A stretch of 64,000 bases of DNA from an uncultured Lachnospiraceae bacterium (GCA_947575805.1 CANPOY010000004.1:33983-97982); one strand, 5' to 3'; counted from the first letter of the stretch, positions 35,319 through 44,848 are shown. Notes: generated by a model not told the origin, from the letters alone. Translations and numbers: made by a program.

Positions 35319-37535
35319 TTATTTTCTTTCGTCCAGATAAAGCTGTACCCGGTTGTGGATATTGTCCGCCGTTTCCCTGGCGCTTCGTCCGTCCTCATAA
35401 TAGGATTTCAACTCGCTATTTATAATTTCCGAGAGTTCATCGGGCATGGCAGGCGTCGGCTCACTGTTTTTTACAAAATCAAGAAATTCTTCCAACCAGG
35501 GGGTCCCGTCCGGTTTTAAATCTTTCAACAGAGCAATTTTTTGATCTTCGGGATTGGTGGAACGACGTATTACATGTCCCATATAGGGATCTTTAATTAC
35601 ACTGTCTCTTATCACGTCCATCCGAACACTGCAACCTGCTACCGTAAACTGATTATCATAATCCAGCAAATAAGCAATAAATTTTTTGATTTCCTCCTTG
35701 TGGGGGGAGTTTTCGTTTACTGCCAGGTATTGGAAAGAATACGCTTCCACATAACTGCCGCTGCTGGTTTCCGAAGGATAACCAACAAAGTGGCAATCAT
35801 TGCCGTACCGACTCATGACGGTGGAAAAATTTTCTAAATTATAAATAACAATATACTTGGCAGCAATTTTTCCTTCCTCCAGCATTGAATCAACTTCGCT
35901 TTCGTCCAGCGATACATTTTTTTCACTGTACTTTTTGCAAAGCTCCAGGATTTCCACAAATTCTTCGCTGTCAAGATAGCTGACACCCTGCTCCAGATCC
36001 AGCAGAGGCGAATTTATAATACCATTTCCGAACATGAGCCAATAAAGGGTGTAATAAATCGCATTGGAATTCAAAAAGCTTAACAAAATTTCACAGTCAT
36101 CCCTGGATTTCACCAGTTCCCTGAATTCGGATATATTCCATCTGTCTTTTTCCCAGGTCTGATTGCCGGTGATTATGGTATTGAATTCCACCTGCGGGGT
36201 AAGGGCGACCAGCCTTCCGTTTACGGTCCCCAGTTCTAATACAGCGGGGATCATTTGAGTCTTTATGTCTTCCGGAATGAGAGCGGACAAATCGCAGAGA
36301 TAACCCTTTTCCGCCAGCAACGCAATGTCGTTTCTGGAAAGCAGCAGCATATCCGGTCCTTTTCCGGCCGCCAGTTCGGCTAAAATCAGGTTACGGTAAT
36401 CCTCCTGATAAGCCTCACTTTCCGGGGTCTCAATGTTAATAGGAAACCCTTCTGTATCATAGGGAAAGGTGGATGCCTTGCGCTGAATATATTCTATGCC
36501 GACGGTTCCTTCTGGACAGGCCACCCGGATTTCTTCATTATTTACGGTCTTCTGATCAGTAAGTGTATAAATAAGGATTTCCTCTTTGTCCATGCGGCAT
36601 AGCAGCATTTCCTCATCAACGGGAAACAGGGCAAAGTCTCCGCTGTATTCAATCCCGTTTTCATTTAGACGGAACAACTCATCCTGCATATTCTTTTCCG
36701 GGTCCAGGTGAAGCAGTATACCGCCTGCCAGATAGTATAAAAGCCCGTCGGCATCACAGCAGACTGCCTGAGGAGTTCCGCCTTCTATCTGGGTAATGAT
36801 TTGGCCGCTTTTGCCGTCAAACCAGGTCAAAACAGCGGTAAACGTATCCATATCCCATTTGCTTAAGACCGTTCTGCCGTCAGCCAGGTGATATACCTTT
36901 TGATCGGAATAAGAATCCATATTCCAGGGATATTCCGCTTCGTCAGGGAAGGAATCCGCCGTCTCCAACATATTTCCCTCAAGATCCATTTTAGCTAAAA
37001 AATAGGAATTCTCATTTCCGTTCAAGTCAAATAGTTTCATGGAGATTTCACCGTCCGCGGTCAGCCCCACGGAATAAAAGGTATATTCCGTCAGCCCCGG
37101 AACCGCCGGTGTCAGGAGATATTGCTCGATGGCCTGCGTTTTACTGTCAAAGGTCTGTACGCAAAGCCGTTGTCTGTTAGCGGCGACATTGCCTTCCTGA
37201 GCTGGAGCCTCCGGACGGAACAGGTAAATTTTTCCGTCATAAACGTCAAAAAAATAGTTGACTGCCTGATAGCCGGTTTCCGGCTCATGAAACTGTATGC
37301 TCTGACGTTCCTGCAGATACAGTTTATTTCCTGTGGCTGCCGGATTGGAATTAGAAACCGATATACCGTTTGGTTCGTTTTTATCCGTTTTATTGTTTTC
37401 CGGACCTGCAGACCCGATGGTTCCAGCCGCGTTCTGCTCCGTTTTGTCGTCTGCACCGCAGGCAGACAAAAGCAGGCACACTGTCAAAAATACCGTTGTC
37501 ATACGAAAGCTTCTTGTCGGTTTGACCTTCTTCAT
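35319..37535 (-). CDS. Large lipoprotein: propeller-like region fused to a solute-binding domain
   Basis: Secreted, lipid-anchored protein of 738 residues (lipobox LLLSAC). Residues about 70-340 are beta-rich with repeated short strands and Asp-Gly turns (LTADGEISMKLFDLNG, LADGRTVLSKWD, CDADGLLYYLAGG), as in a propeller. Residues about 360-738 resemble an ABC-type extracellular solute-binding protein (ELAAGKGPDMLLLSRNDIA, LPEDIK-like loops, and repeated Trp/Tyr pocket residues). No ABC permease genes are adjacent. It has its own promoter. The same two modules occur as two separate genes at 60-62.6 kb. Confidence 0.75.
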   Translation of the reverse strand: MKKVKPTRSFRMTTVFLTVCLLLSACGADDKTEQNAAGTIGSAGPENNKTDKNEPNGISVSNSNPAATGNKLYLQERQSIQFHEPETGYQAVNYFFDVYDGKIYLFRPEAPAQEGNVAANRQRLCVQTFDSKTQAIEQYLLTPAVPGLTEYTFYSVGLTADGEISMKLFDLNGNENSYFLAKMDLEGNMLETADSFPDEAEYPWNMDSYSDQKVYHLADGRTVLSKWDMDTFTAVLTWFDGKSGQIITQIEGGTPQAVCCDADGLLYYLAGGILLHLDPEKNMQDELFRLNENGIEYSGDFALFPVDEEMLLCRMDKEEILIYTLTDQKTVNNEEIRVACPEGTVGIEYIQRKASTFPYDTEGFPINIETPESEAYQEDYRNLILAELAAGKGPDMLLLSRNDIALLAEKGYLCDLSALIPEDIKTQMIPAVLELGTVNGRLVALTPQVEFNTIITGNQTWEKDRWNISEFRELVKSRDDCEILLSFLNSNAIYYTLYWLMFGNGIINSPLLDLEQGVSYLDSEEFVEILELCKKYSEKNVSLDESEVDSMLEEGKIAAKYIVIYNLENFSTVMSRYGNDCHFVGYPSETSSGSYVEAYSFQYLAVNENSPHKEEIKKFIAYLLDYDNQFTVAGCSVRMDVIRDSVIKDPYMGHVIRRSTNPEDQKIALLKDLKPDGTPWLEEFLDFVKNSEPTPAMPDELSEIINSELKSYYEDGRSARETADNIHNRVQLYLDERK

Positions 37536-37632
37536 GAAAACTCCCCTCTCATTAATTTGTATAGTCTCTTATGCACTCAGGTTTTCCTCAAGATAGCCTG
37601 GCAGTTTTCACGCAGAATACCTGAATAAAGCT

Positions 37633-37661
37633 ATTATACTTCAAATAAGAAAATTAGGCAA
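37633..37661 (-). promoter_or_regulatory. Promoter of the propeller/solute-binding lipoprotein gene
   Basis: On the minus strand: -35 TTGCCT (37656-37661), 17-bp spacer, -10 TATAAT (37633-37638). The leader to the ATG is about 95 nt. Confidence 0.6.
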
Positions 37662-37748
37662 GGACAGGTAGTTCTTTCCGTATCCATCATGGCATATCCT
37701 GTAATGAGCCATTTGAGCCGCAGTTGGACGGCAGTATGGAGGTAAGGC

Positions 37749-38093
37749 TTGAAAAATGTGAATTCAGAACAGAAATTGCAGTTGATCCAGCAGATCCGCT
37801 CACGTTACAACGAGGACCGGTATGATATGCGAGACCGGGAACGGATCCTGTATGGCAGGGAAAGTATACGTCCCTGGGAAGAAGACGGGGCGGATCCCGA
37901 ACAGGAGATGCCGCAGTCCTCTTTTCGGCTGCGGATCCTGTTAGCGGTCCTGCTCTTTGCAGTGGTGGTTACGATAGATACAAACGGCACTTCTCTTTGG
38001 GGCCTCACTGCGGAAAAAATCTATCAGATTATTTCCGCAGATTACGAGGATGAAATCGAAGAATGGGTGGAAACTCTGTCGCAGGGCAGATAG
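37749..38093 (+). CDS. Small single-pass membrane protein of unknown function
   Basis: A 114-residue protein: a charged, Arg/Asp/Glu-rich cytoplasmic part (about 1-60, predicted helical), one hydrophobic segment (LRILLAVLLFAVVVTIDTNG) and an acidic C-terminus of about 35 residues outside. TTG start with GGAGG 6 nt upstream. It is divergent from the large lipoprotein gene and convergent with the helicase gene. I do not recognise the family; it resembles small accessory proteins common in Lachnospiraceae genomes. Confidence 0.6.
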   Translation: MKNVNSEQKLQLIQQIRSRYNEDRYDMRDRERILYGRESIRPWEEDGADPEQEMPQSSFRLRILLAVLLFAVVVTIDTNGTSLWGLTAEKIYQIISADYEDEIEEWVETLSQGR

Positions 38094-38128
38094 GCCTTGG
38101 TGTCCCGCACACATGCGTTATCCGGCCC

Positions 38129-41100
38129 TTACAGGTCTCCGCAGAGAAGCCGGTAAGCGTTCAGGATATTCTGTTGCTGTTTCCCGACGATAAAATAATA
38201 GTCCTGCTGTGTCTGTCCGTCCATATAGAGATATGTGCCATAGGCGGGAATATCGCAGCTGATTACATCGCCGGAGGTGGCCGGCAGAAGGCCGTATCCC
38301 TGATCTGACAGCAGGAAAGGCAGGTTCGCCCCTGTGGAAATATATCTGGCGCTGCCTCTTAGCTTTAAGGCCCCCTGGGAGGCTGAGCCCAATGCGCCGG
38401 CAAACAGTTGCTCGTTCTTTTGCAGCTCCAGAAACAGCCAGGAGCCCTTTTCATCGCATTGTCTGCCGTCTGCCTTACGTTCTCTCAAAAGCTGCTTTCC
38501 TTTTGCATCCAAATAGCTGACTGCGCCGGTGGCCTTTTCCACCTGTACGGTGACTTCTCCGGTGGTAAGCTCTACTACCCTGCCATTATCCCGGTGTTTC
38601 CAGTTACGATCTGTTTTACGCCAGACAATCAGTGGATGGGTGTCGCCCGTTACGGTGGTTCCTTTGGCGAAGGTCATGCGGAGGATACCGCTTGCCACAG
38701 GACTGATCCGCAGGGTGCCATACTGGCTTTGCAGATACAGGCCGTCCGCCTGCTTCGACACCCATTTCACACCAAGGCTGATTTTTGAATGGCCTCTGGG
38801 GCGCAGTATTTCCGTGGGGGGCATGTCCCCGAAAGCAGGGGCTTCCTTGGACTTGGCTAAAGTTGTAGCAGTTATCTTCCCGTGGGATTGGTCAGTCTGG
38901 GGAGATGCTGCCCGCTTCGGTGTAACTGCAGAATATCGGGAGACTACAGAGGAATTCCCGGATGGTTTCATTCCGGAGGTTCCTGAAGCACCGGAGGTTT
39001 TCATTCGAATCACCTTCTCCTGCTTCGGGAAGACCGAGGTATCTGCTTTGATACGGTGGCGCTGCCCTGTAGGGGCGGCCGCTTCCGCCTTCTCTCCATT
39101 TGGTCCTGCCTTTGTCACAGCGCTTTCCGATCTGATTTCGGCTGTCTCCATGGTTTCCGGTGCTGACGCTTTCCGCTCCGGCGCCGGAGCCAGCAGCTCC
39201 GTGTGCTCTCCCTGGCAAAGAATATGCAGCTCATGAAGGGCTCTGGTGGCGGCCACATAGAGCAGCTTGGCGTGGCCGTCGTCCACAGGGTAGGCCTCCT
39301 TCGTGGGATTTAAGATCAGCACCGCGTCAAACTCCAGACCCTTGGTGTATTCCACCGGCAGCACCATGATGCCCTTTCCGAAGTTTACCTTTTCCAGGTC
39401 GCTCTCCATGATCTCAATGTATTTTGAAAGCTCATGCGCTGATTTGCATGCTTCCTCACCGTTACGGCATACTACCGCTATGGTATCAAGCTTCTGTTCC
39501 TGCCATTCACGGCAGATTCCGGCAACTCTTTGAAACAGGTCTTCCCGGGATGTATTCTGTGCAATCTGCTCCACTGTGACCTGATTTCCATGGCGGATAA
39601 TGGGTTCCGCCGGATAGATGGAAAAGCTTCCGTGACGCAGGATATTTGTAGCAAATTCCGAAATTTCGATGGTGTTTCGATAGCTCTTGCGCAGAATCCC
39701 GAAGGAGTCCATGGGGTCCGGAAGCAGAAGCTTTTTCAGCGCTTCCCAGTCCTTTAAGCCGAAGCCGAAGTGGATATTCTGGGAGACGTCGCCCATGACG
39801 GTAAAGGTGCAGTCCTTGATGCAGGTATGGAGCACCCGGTAAGCCATCATACCGAAGTCCTGGGCCTCGTCAATGACTACATGATGGGCCTCGCTGATTA
39901 CTTCCGTCTCCTTTACCCTTTTGTACAGTAGTGCCAGAGCCGCCAGGTCATACACATCAAAAGCATTTGGGTCAGCGGATTCCGATAGATTCCTGTCGCT
40001 CTGTAAAGTCAGGAATTCCCGATACAGCTCATAGATTGACTTCTTCCACTGTTTTCCCCCGTAATAACCTCTGAAAGCTTTCAAGATGGCTTTCCGTTCG
40101 CTCTCCGTATATTTGATGCCCTTGCCTAAAAATTCGTCTTTGATTTTTATAATCAGGCGCTCGTTGAGCATATTGATTTTACTCTGAATGGATATTGTGG
40201 GATTCTGGACAATGTACCGTTCCACTGCCTCGCTTTCTACCAGACAGACCGGCTTCGATCTGATGCCGGCTTTTCCGTCCTCTTCCCGTCTGTCATAAAT
40301 ACCGTTCCTGCCGTCCTGCAGGCCCTCTACAAACTGTCTTGGATCCAGATAAATACTTTCCCGGCGGATGGTATTCCACTCCAGTTTGCGGATAAATTCC
40401 TCCAGCTTCAAATACCATTCTTCCGTGCCCTTGACAATATTCTGACTGCCCGAGACGGATTTCACCTTATATTTCTTATCGTCCCAATCCTCATAGAGCA
40501 GCCGGATAAACAACTGCTCCATGGTCATCTGCTTTACCCCGTGGACATCCAGGTCCGGCAGCACTCCGGTAATGTAATTTAAGAGGATACGGTTACTCCC
40601 CACAATATAAAAGTCCTCCGGCCGGAAGCGTTCCTGATAATTGTACAGAATAAAGGAAATCCGGTGCATGGCTACGGTGGTCTTACCGGAGCCGGCAACG
40701 CCCTGGACAATCAGATTGTGATACGGGGATTTCCGGATGATCTCATTCTGCTCCTTCTGGATAGTGGCTACGATTTCTCCCAGCACCGCTTCTTTGTTTT
40801 TGGAGAGATACTTCATCAGCAGGTCATCGTTTGCCACCACCTCCGTGTCAAAGTAATCCAGCAGTTTCCCCTCTTCGATCTCAAAGGTCCGCTTCATCTG
40901 CAGATCAATGGGAATTTCCTTTCCCTCCGGCGCGGCATAGCTGCACTTTCCCAGACCGTTCTCATAGTAAGCGTTGGCCACGGGAGCTCTCCAGTCAACT
41001 ACCATCCAGTGGGTATTATCCCTGGAAATGCCGCCTTTGCCGATATACAGGGACTCCTGTTTCCCCAGGTTTTCATCCCGGAAAATAATCCTGCCAAAGT

Positions 41101-41341
41101 AAGGCTTATGGCTGGCCCGTTCATTGCGTTCCATGGCACGCTTCATGTGTTCGTTCAGAGTAATGGTGTTATTCAGCAAAGTCCAAAGCTCCACGTCGTT
41201 GTCGTGATAATGCTCCAGCATCTCATCAATCTCACCCTGCATACGGCTTACTTCCCCGCCGTAATTTGCAAGATTACCCTGAATGACCTGCATGGTTTCC
41301 TGCAGATACTGCTCTTCCGCTTTCCTGTCTGTGTTCTTCAT
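38129..41341 (-). CDS. HelD-like UvrD-type helicase with C-terminal GH31-N-like beta-sandwich
   Basis: A 1070-residue protein. Residues 1-90 form a long charged helical arm as in HelD, which removes stalled RNA polymerase. The superfamily-1 motor follows: Walker A with K220 (VAGSGKTTVAMHR), DEAQ box (VVIDEAQDFG), motif III (FTVMGDVSQNIHFG) and motif VI (LLYVAATRALHEL, near residue 700). Residues about 715-850 are a Ser/Ala/Thr/Pro/Lys-rich linker. Residues about 852-1070 read like the N-terminal galactose-mutarotase-like domain of GH31 glycosidases (YGTLRISPVASGILRMTF, VTVQVEKATGAVSYLDAKGK, LPFLLSDQGYGLLP, DYYFIVG) and end at NAYRLL, about where the GH31 barrel normally starts. The helicase call is firm; the C-terminal assignment is inference from memory of that family. 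Confidence 0.85.
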   Translation of the reverse strand: MKNTDRKAEEQYLQETMQVIQGNLANYGGEVSRMQGEIDEMLEHYHDNDVELWTLLNNTITLNEHMKRAMERNERASHKPYFGRIIFRDENLGKQESLYIGKGGISRDNTHWMVVDWRAPVANAYYENGLGKCSYAAPEGKEIPIDLQMKRTFEIEEGKLLDYFDTEVVANDDLLMKYLSKNKEAVLGEIVATIQKEQNEIIRKSPYHNLIVQGVAGSGKTTVAMHRISFILYNYQERFRPEDFYIVGSNRILLNYITGVLPDLDVHGVKQMTMEQLFIRLLYEDWDDKKYKVKSVSGSQNIVKGTEEWYLKLEEFIRKLEWNTIRRESIYLDPRQFVEGLQDGRNGIYDRREEDGKAGIRSKPVCLVESEAVERYIVQNPTISIQSKINMLNERLIIKIKDEFLGKGIKYTESERKAILKAFRGYYGGKQWKKSIYELYREFLTLQSDRNLSESADPNAFDVYDLAALALLYKRVKETEVISEAHHVVIDEAQDFGMMAYRVLHTCIKDCTFTVMGDVSQNIHFGFGLKDWEALKKLLLPDPMDSFGILRKSYRNTIEISEFATNILRHGSFSIYPAEPIIRHGNQVTVEQIAQNTSREDLFQRVAGICREWQEQKLDTIAVVCRNGEEACKSAHELSKYIEIMESDLEKVNFGKGIMVLPVEYTKGLEFDAVLILNPTKEAYPVDDGHAKLLYVAATRALHELHILCQGEHTELLAPAPERKASAPETMETAEIRSESAVTKAGPNGEKAEAAAPTGQRHRIKADTSVFPKQEKVIRMKTSGASGTSGMKPSGNSSVVSRYSAVTPKRAASPQTDQSHGKITATTLAKSKEAPAFGDMPPTEILRPRGHSKISLGVKWVSKQADGLYLQSQYGTLRISPVASGILRMTFAKGTTVTGDTHPLIVWRKTDRNWKHRDNGRVVELTTGEVTVQVEKATGAVSYLDAKGKQLLRERKADGRQCDEKGSWLFLELQKNEQLFAGALGSASQGALKLRGSARYISTGANLPFLLSDQGYGLLPATSGDVISCDIPAYGTYLYMDGQTQQDYYFIVGKQQQNILNAYRLLCGDL

Positions 41342-41372
41342 GAGCCCTCCTTTATGTCATCCGGTTGAATTG

Positions 41373-41392
41373 TTGTAACAGTTACAAGTATA
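41373..41392 (-). promoter_or_regulatory. Palindromic operator candidate at the helicase promoter
   Basis: TTGTAAC-A-GTTACAA (41373-41387) is a perfect 7-bp inverted repeat. It abuts a minus-strand -10-like TATACT (41387-41392), so it would cover the transcription start of the helicase gene. No clear -35 was found. Confidence 0.45.
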
Positions 41393-41462
41393 GCGAAAAT
41401 GAAAAATAATACTAGACTTTTTTTATATGATATGGTAGAGTGTTATATAGAGTTGTGCCTGA

Positions 41463-41491
41463 AAAAAGCTACCTGTAAACGGTAGCTTTTT
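41463..41491 (-). terminator. Terminator at the end of the his operon
   Basis: Stem AAAAGCTACC / GGTAGCTTTT with loop TGTAAAC. On the minus strand it is followed by TTTTTT. It separates hisIE from the helicase gene. Confidence 0.85.
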
Positions 41492-41563
41492 GACGTTATT
41501 GCGATAGGCACTGATATTGAGTACATGCAGGAATTTATTAGGTTACGGTTTAAACCAGCTGCA

Positions 41564-42850
41564 TTACCGATTGGCAAGCTCCGTGGTGATTTCCTCCCAG
41601 CTTACATCCTTCTCCGCCATCAGGACCATCATATGATACAGGAAGTCACTCATCTCGTATTTTACCTCGTTGGCATTGGGATTTTTAGCGGCAATCACGA
41701 TCTCCGTTGCCTCCTCTCCCAGCTTTTTTAAGATCTTGTCAATTCCCTTGTCGAACAGATAGTTGGTATAAGAACCTTCCTTAGGATGAACCTTGCGGTC
41801 CTTAATGACATTCAGTACATCCTCAAAGACCTGCAGGGGATTCTCACTGGCCTCATAATCTTTCTTAGCGATCTCATGAAAGAAACAGCTTCTGGCCCCG
41901 GTATGGCAGGCGGCCCCCACCTGGGACACCTTTGCCAGAATGGTATCCATGTCACAGTCGGCGGTGAGGCTCTTTACATACTGGAAATGGCCGCTGGTCG
42001 CCCCCTTCAGCCAAAGCTCATTCCGGCTTCTGCTGAAATAGGTCATACGTCCGGAGGAAATGGTCTGCAGGTAAGCCTCTTCGTTCATATAAGCCACCAT
42101 CAGCACCTCCAGGGTCCGGTAATCCTGCACAACCACCGGCACCATGCCGTCACTGTTTTTCTTAAAATCAGCCCAGGAATAGGCGGCCTCAAAGGTTTCC
42201 ACAGGAATGCCGTTCTCCAGGCACATTTCCTTGAGGGTTCCGATTTCAGAATAATTGTCATTCATGGTATTGCCGGTAATCCCGCAGACATTCTCACGGG
42301 AGCAGATTTCCATCAGCTTATTCAGCGCAATCTGGTTGATCTGCACGTAAAAGGGCAGTTTCGTCACCGCTTCCGTCTCACGGATCTGATGAGGATTCAT
42401 CAGGATCAATCCGGAAACATACTTTTCCGCCAGTTCCCGGTAAGTCTCCAGCACGGCCGGATCGTGGCAGGATGCCAGCAGCTTCTCCCGGCCGAATTTC
42501 AGGGAGACCTCCTCGGTAATGTCAATATTCTCCTGCTTTTCATAATCCAGTACGGCCCTTTTACAGCCGGCATACAGCAGCTTCTTGATGTCCTCCATGC
42601 GTTTTACGTTCCCGGCCCCGATGACGCCCATTTCCGCTGCGGAACAGATTTCTTTTATAATATCCAGCGCCGCCTCGTGCTCCTCGTCATTTTCCGACAG
42701 ATCAAATACCAGCAGCTCGTCTGCGCCGTTTTCGTTATAGAGATGTACCAGACGCAGCGGGTTGGTCTCCACCACGGCAGTATCCTTGAGGCTTCTTACC
42801 GCATGTCCCTGACGGAGATAAATGCAGGGGACAAATTTCTTAACTGTCAT
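41564..42850 (-). CDS. hisIE: HisIE with an N-terminal degenerate HisF/HisA-like barrel
   Basis: Histidine biosynthesis steps 2 and 3: phosphoribosyl-ATP pyrophosphatase (HisE) and phosphoribosyl-AMP cyclohydrolase (HisI). HisI occupies about residues 228-320 with the metal ligands in [13 protein letters not shown] and [10 protein letters not shown]. HisE occupies about 330-428 with the motif [17 protein letters not shown]. The first 215 residues look like a HisF/HisA TIM barrel ([44 protein letters not shown]), but Y11 stands where HisF has its catalytic aspartate. The barrel is therefore probably non-catalytic. Last gene of the his operon; AAGGAT precedes the ATG. Confidence 0.9.
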   Translation of the reverse strand: MTVKKFVPCIYLRQGHAVRSLKDTAVVETNPLRLVHLYNENGADELLVFDLSENDEEHEAALDIIKEICSAAEMGVIGAGNVKRMEDIKKLLYAGCKRAVLDYEKQENIDITEEVSLKFGREKLLASCHDPAVLETYRELAEKYVSGLILMNPHQIRETEAVTKLPFYVQINQIALNKLMEICSRENVCGITGNTMNDNYSEIGTLKEMCLENGIPVETFEAAYSWADFKKNSDGMVPVVVQDYRTLEVLMVAYMNEEAYLQTISSGRMTYFSRSRNELWLKGATSGHFQYVKSLTADCDMDTILAKVSQVGAACHTGARSCFFHEIAKKDYEASENPLQVFEDVLNVIKDRKVHPKEGSYTNYLFDKGIDKILKKLGEEATEIVIAAKNPNANEVKYEMSDFLYHMMVLMAEKDVSWEEITTELANR

Positions 42851-42879
42851 TTTTATCCTTCAACCTTTCTCTCTTGTTT

Positions 42880-43467
42880 TTACAGGCTGCCCTTGGTGCT
42901 CAATACGCCGGAATTTCGCGAATCCATGGAGACCGCCTGATCCAGCGCCTTGGCAAAGGCCTTGAACATGGCTTCAATCATATGGTGGGTATTGATACCG
43001 TCCAGCAGCTTAATATGCAGGTTCATCCCCGCGCTGTAAGACACGGCGTAAAAGAATTCTCTGACCAGCTGAGTATCAAGACCTCCCACCTGGGCCGTAG
43101 GAAAAACACAGTCAAAGTTAAAGTACGGCCGTCCGCAGAGATCCACGGCGCACAGCACCAGGGCATCATCCATGGGCAGAATAAAGGAGCCGTAGCGGCA
43201 GATCCCTTTTTTTTCTCCCAGGGCTTTTGCAATGGCCTGCCCTAAAACGATACCGGTATCTTCTACCGTATGGTGGCCGTCTACATGAAGATCTCCCTTA
43301 ACCTGACATTTTAAGTCGAAGAAGCCATGCCTGGAAAATCCCTCCAGCATATGGTCAAAAAAACCGATTCCCGTTGATATTTCAGCAGTTCCCGTACCGT
43401 CCAGTTCTAATGTGATACATATTTCGGTTTCTTTTGTTTTCCGCTGAATTTCAGCAATTCTGCTCAT
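42880..43467 (-). CDS. hisB: Imidazoleglycerol-phosphate dehydratase
   Basis: Dehydrates imidazoleglycerol phosphate in histidine synthesis; a manganese enzyme. Two internal repeats carry the metal-binding His/Glu clusters (FFDHMLEGFSRHGFFD with VDGHHTVEDTGI, and NTHHMIEAMFKAFAKAL). The single-function form (195 residues) without the N-terminal HisB phosphatase of enterobacteria. The open frame extends seven codons upstream; I start at the ATG at 43467, which gives the usual N-terminus. Confidence 0.95.
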   Translation of the reverse strand: MSRIAEIQRKTKETEICITLELDGTGTAEISTGIGFFDHMLEGFSRHGFFDLKCQVKGDLHVDGHHTVEDTGIVLGQAIAKALGEKKGICRYGSFILPMDDALVLCAVDLCGRPYFNFDCVFPTAQVGGLDTQLVREFFYAVSYSAGMNLHIKLLDGINTHHMIEAMFKAFAKALDQAVSMDSRNSGVLSTKGSL

Positions 43468-43497
43468 ACTATTTACCATGCCTTTCAAGTAACTTGC

Positions 43498-44787
43498 TCA
43501 CTGGAACCTTACCTTTATGCTATTTGCGTGGGCTGTCAGCCCCTCGCTCTCCGCAAAGGCTTCAATATCCTTATGAACCCTTTCAAGAGCCTCCCTGGAA
43601 TAGGAAATGACGTTGGATTTCTTCATAAAATCATCCACATTCAAGGGAGAAAAGAACTTGGCGGTGCCGTTAGTGGGTAATATGTGGTTCGGTCCCGCAA
43701 AATAGTCTCCCAAGGGCTCGGAGGCGTACTCACCCAGGAAAATAGCCCCTGCGTTGCGGATCTTTGTCATGGTCTGGAAGGGATCTGCGGTCAGGATTTC
43801 CAAATGCTCGGAGGCGATCTCGTTTACCGCTTCAATTCCGTCCTCCATATTCTCCGCGATCAGGATATAGCCGTAATTATCCAGGGATTTCCGGATGATT
43901 TCCTTTCGCTCCAAGCGGGCAGTAAATACATCTACCTGGGTGGAAACCTGCTCCGCCAGCTCTTGGGAAGTGGTAATCAGAATGGCGCTGGCAAGCTCAT
44001 CATGCTCTGCCTGGGAAAGCAGGTCTGCGGCCACATACTTAGGGTTGGCGGTCTCATCCGCCAGCACCAGGATCTCGCTGGGGCCGGCAATGGAATCAAT
44101 GCCCACATAACCGTATACCGCCTTTTTCGCCAAAGCCACGAAAATATTGCCGGGGCCTGTGATCTTGTCCACCCTGGGGATGGATTCGGTGCCAAAGGCC
44201 AGGGCCGCGACGGCCTGGGCGCCGCCCACCCGGTAAATGGTATTCACTCCTGCAATATCAGCCGCCACCAGGGTGCCCGGATTAATCTGTCCGTCCGCTC
44301 CCGGCGGCGTGACCATAACGATTTCAGAAACTCCTGCCACTTTGGCAGGGATCACATTCATCAGCAAACTGGAGGGATAAGCCGCCTTGCCTCCCGGAAC
44401 ATATACGCCGGCTCTGTCTAGGGCGGTGATTTTTATTCCTAAAATGGTACCGTCTTCTTTTGCGTCAAACCAACTGCTGCGGAGCTGCTTTGCATGGAAG
44501 GCGCGAATATTCTCTGCAGCCCTGCGTATTACCTCTGTCAGTCCGGGATCCAGTTTTGTATAGGCCTCGTCGATTTCGGCCCGGGTCACCTTGATGTTTT
44601 CAGCGCTTAAGGCAAATTTGTCAAATTTCAGGGTGTAGTCAAAGAGCGCCTGATCTCCTTTTGCCTTCACATTTGAGATGATTTCATTGACGGTATCCTC
44701 ATACACGGAATAGTTATTGGGGCTTCTCTTTAAGAGCTGATCCAGAATCCCCTGCTTTGTCTCTTTGGTTAAAGCTACTGTCTTCAT
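43498..44787 (-). CDS. hisD: Histidinol dehydrogenase
   Basis: NAD-dependent zinc enzyme catalysing the last two steps of histidine synthesis. Family stretches: GVYVPGGKAAYPSSLLMNVI, VDKITGPGNIFVALAKKAVY, SIAGPSEILVLADETANP, LLSQAEHDELASAIL and AGPNHILPTNGTAKFFSPL. The zinc and catalytic Gln, His and Glu residues appear in the expected places. 429 residues, full length. Confidence 0.96.
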   Translation of the reverse strand: MKTVALTKETKQGILDQLLKRSPNNYSVYEDTVNEIISNVKAKGDQALFDYTLKFDKFALSAENIKVTRAEIDEAYTKLDPGLTEVIRRAAENIRAFHAKQLRSSWFDAKEDGTILGIKITALDRAGVYVPGGKAAYPSSLLMNVIPAKVAGVSEIVMVTPPGADGQINPGTLVAADIAGVNTIYRVGGAQAVAALAFGTESIPRVDKITGPGNIFVALAKKAVYGYVGIDSIAGPSEILVLADETANPKYVAADLLSQAEHDELASAILITTSQELAEQVSTQVDVFTARLERKEIIRKSLDNYGYILIAENMEDGIEAVNEIASEHLEILTADPFQTMTKIRNAGAIFLGEYASEPLGDYFAGPNHILPTNGTAKFFSPLNVDDFMKKSNVISYSREALERVHKDIEAFAESEGLTAHANSIKVRFQ

Positions 44788-44848
44788 ATTTAATCATACC
44801 TTTCTTAGCTAATGATCTTACTCATACCTCTTTATTTGCCTGCAAATT

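Noticed and set aside
41786..42940. Long plus-strand frame over hisIE
   Set aside because: Shadow of the his gene; no motif and no ribosome binding site.
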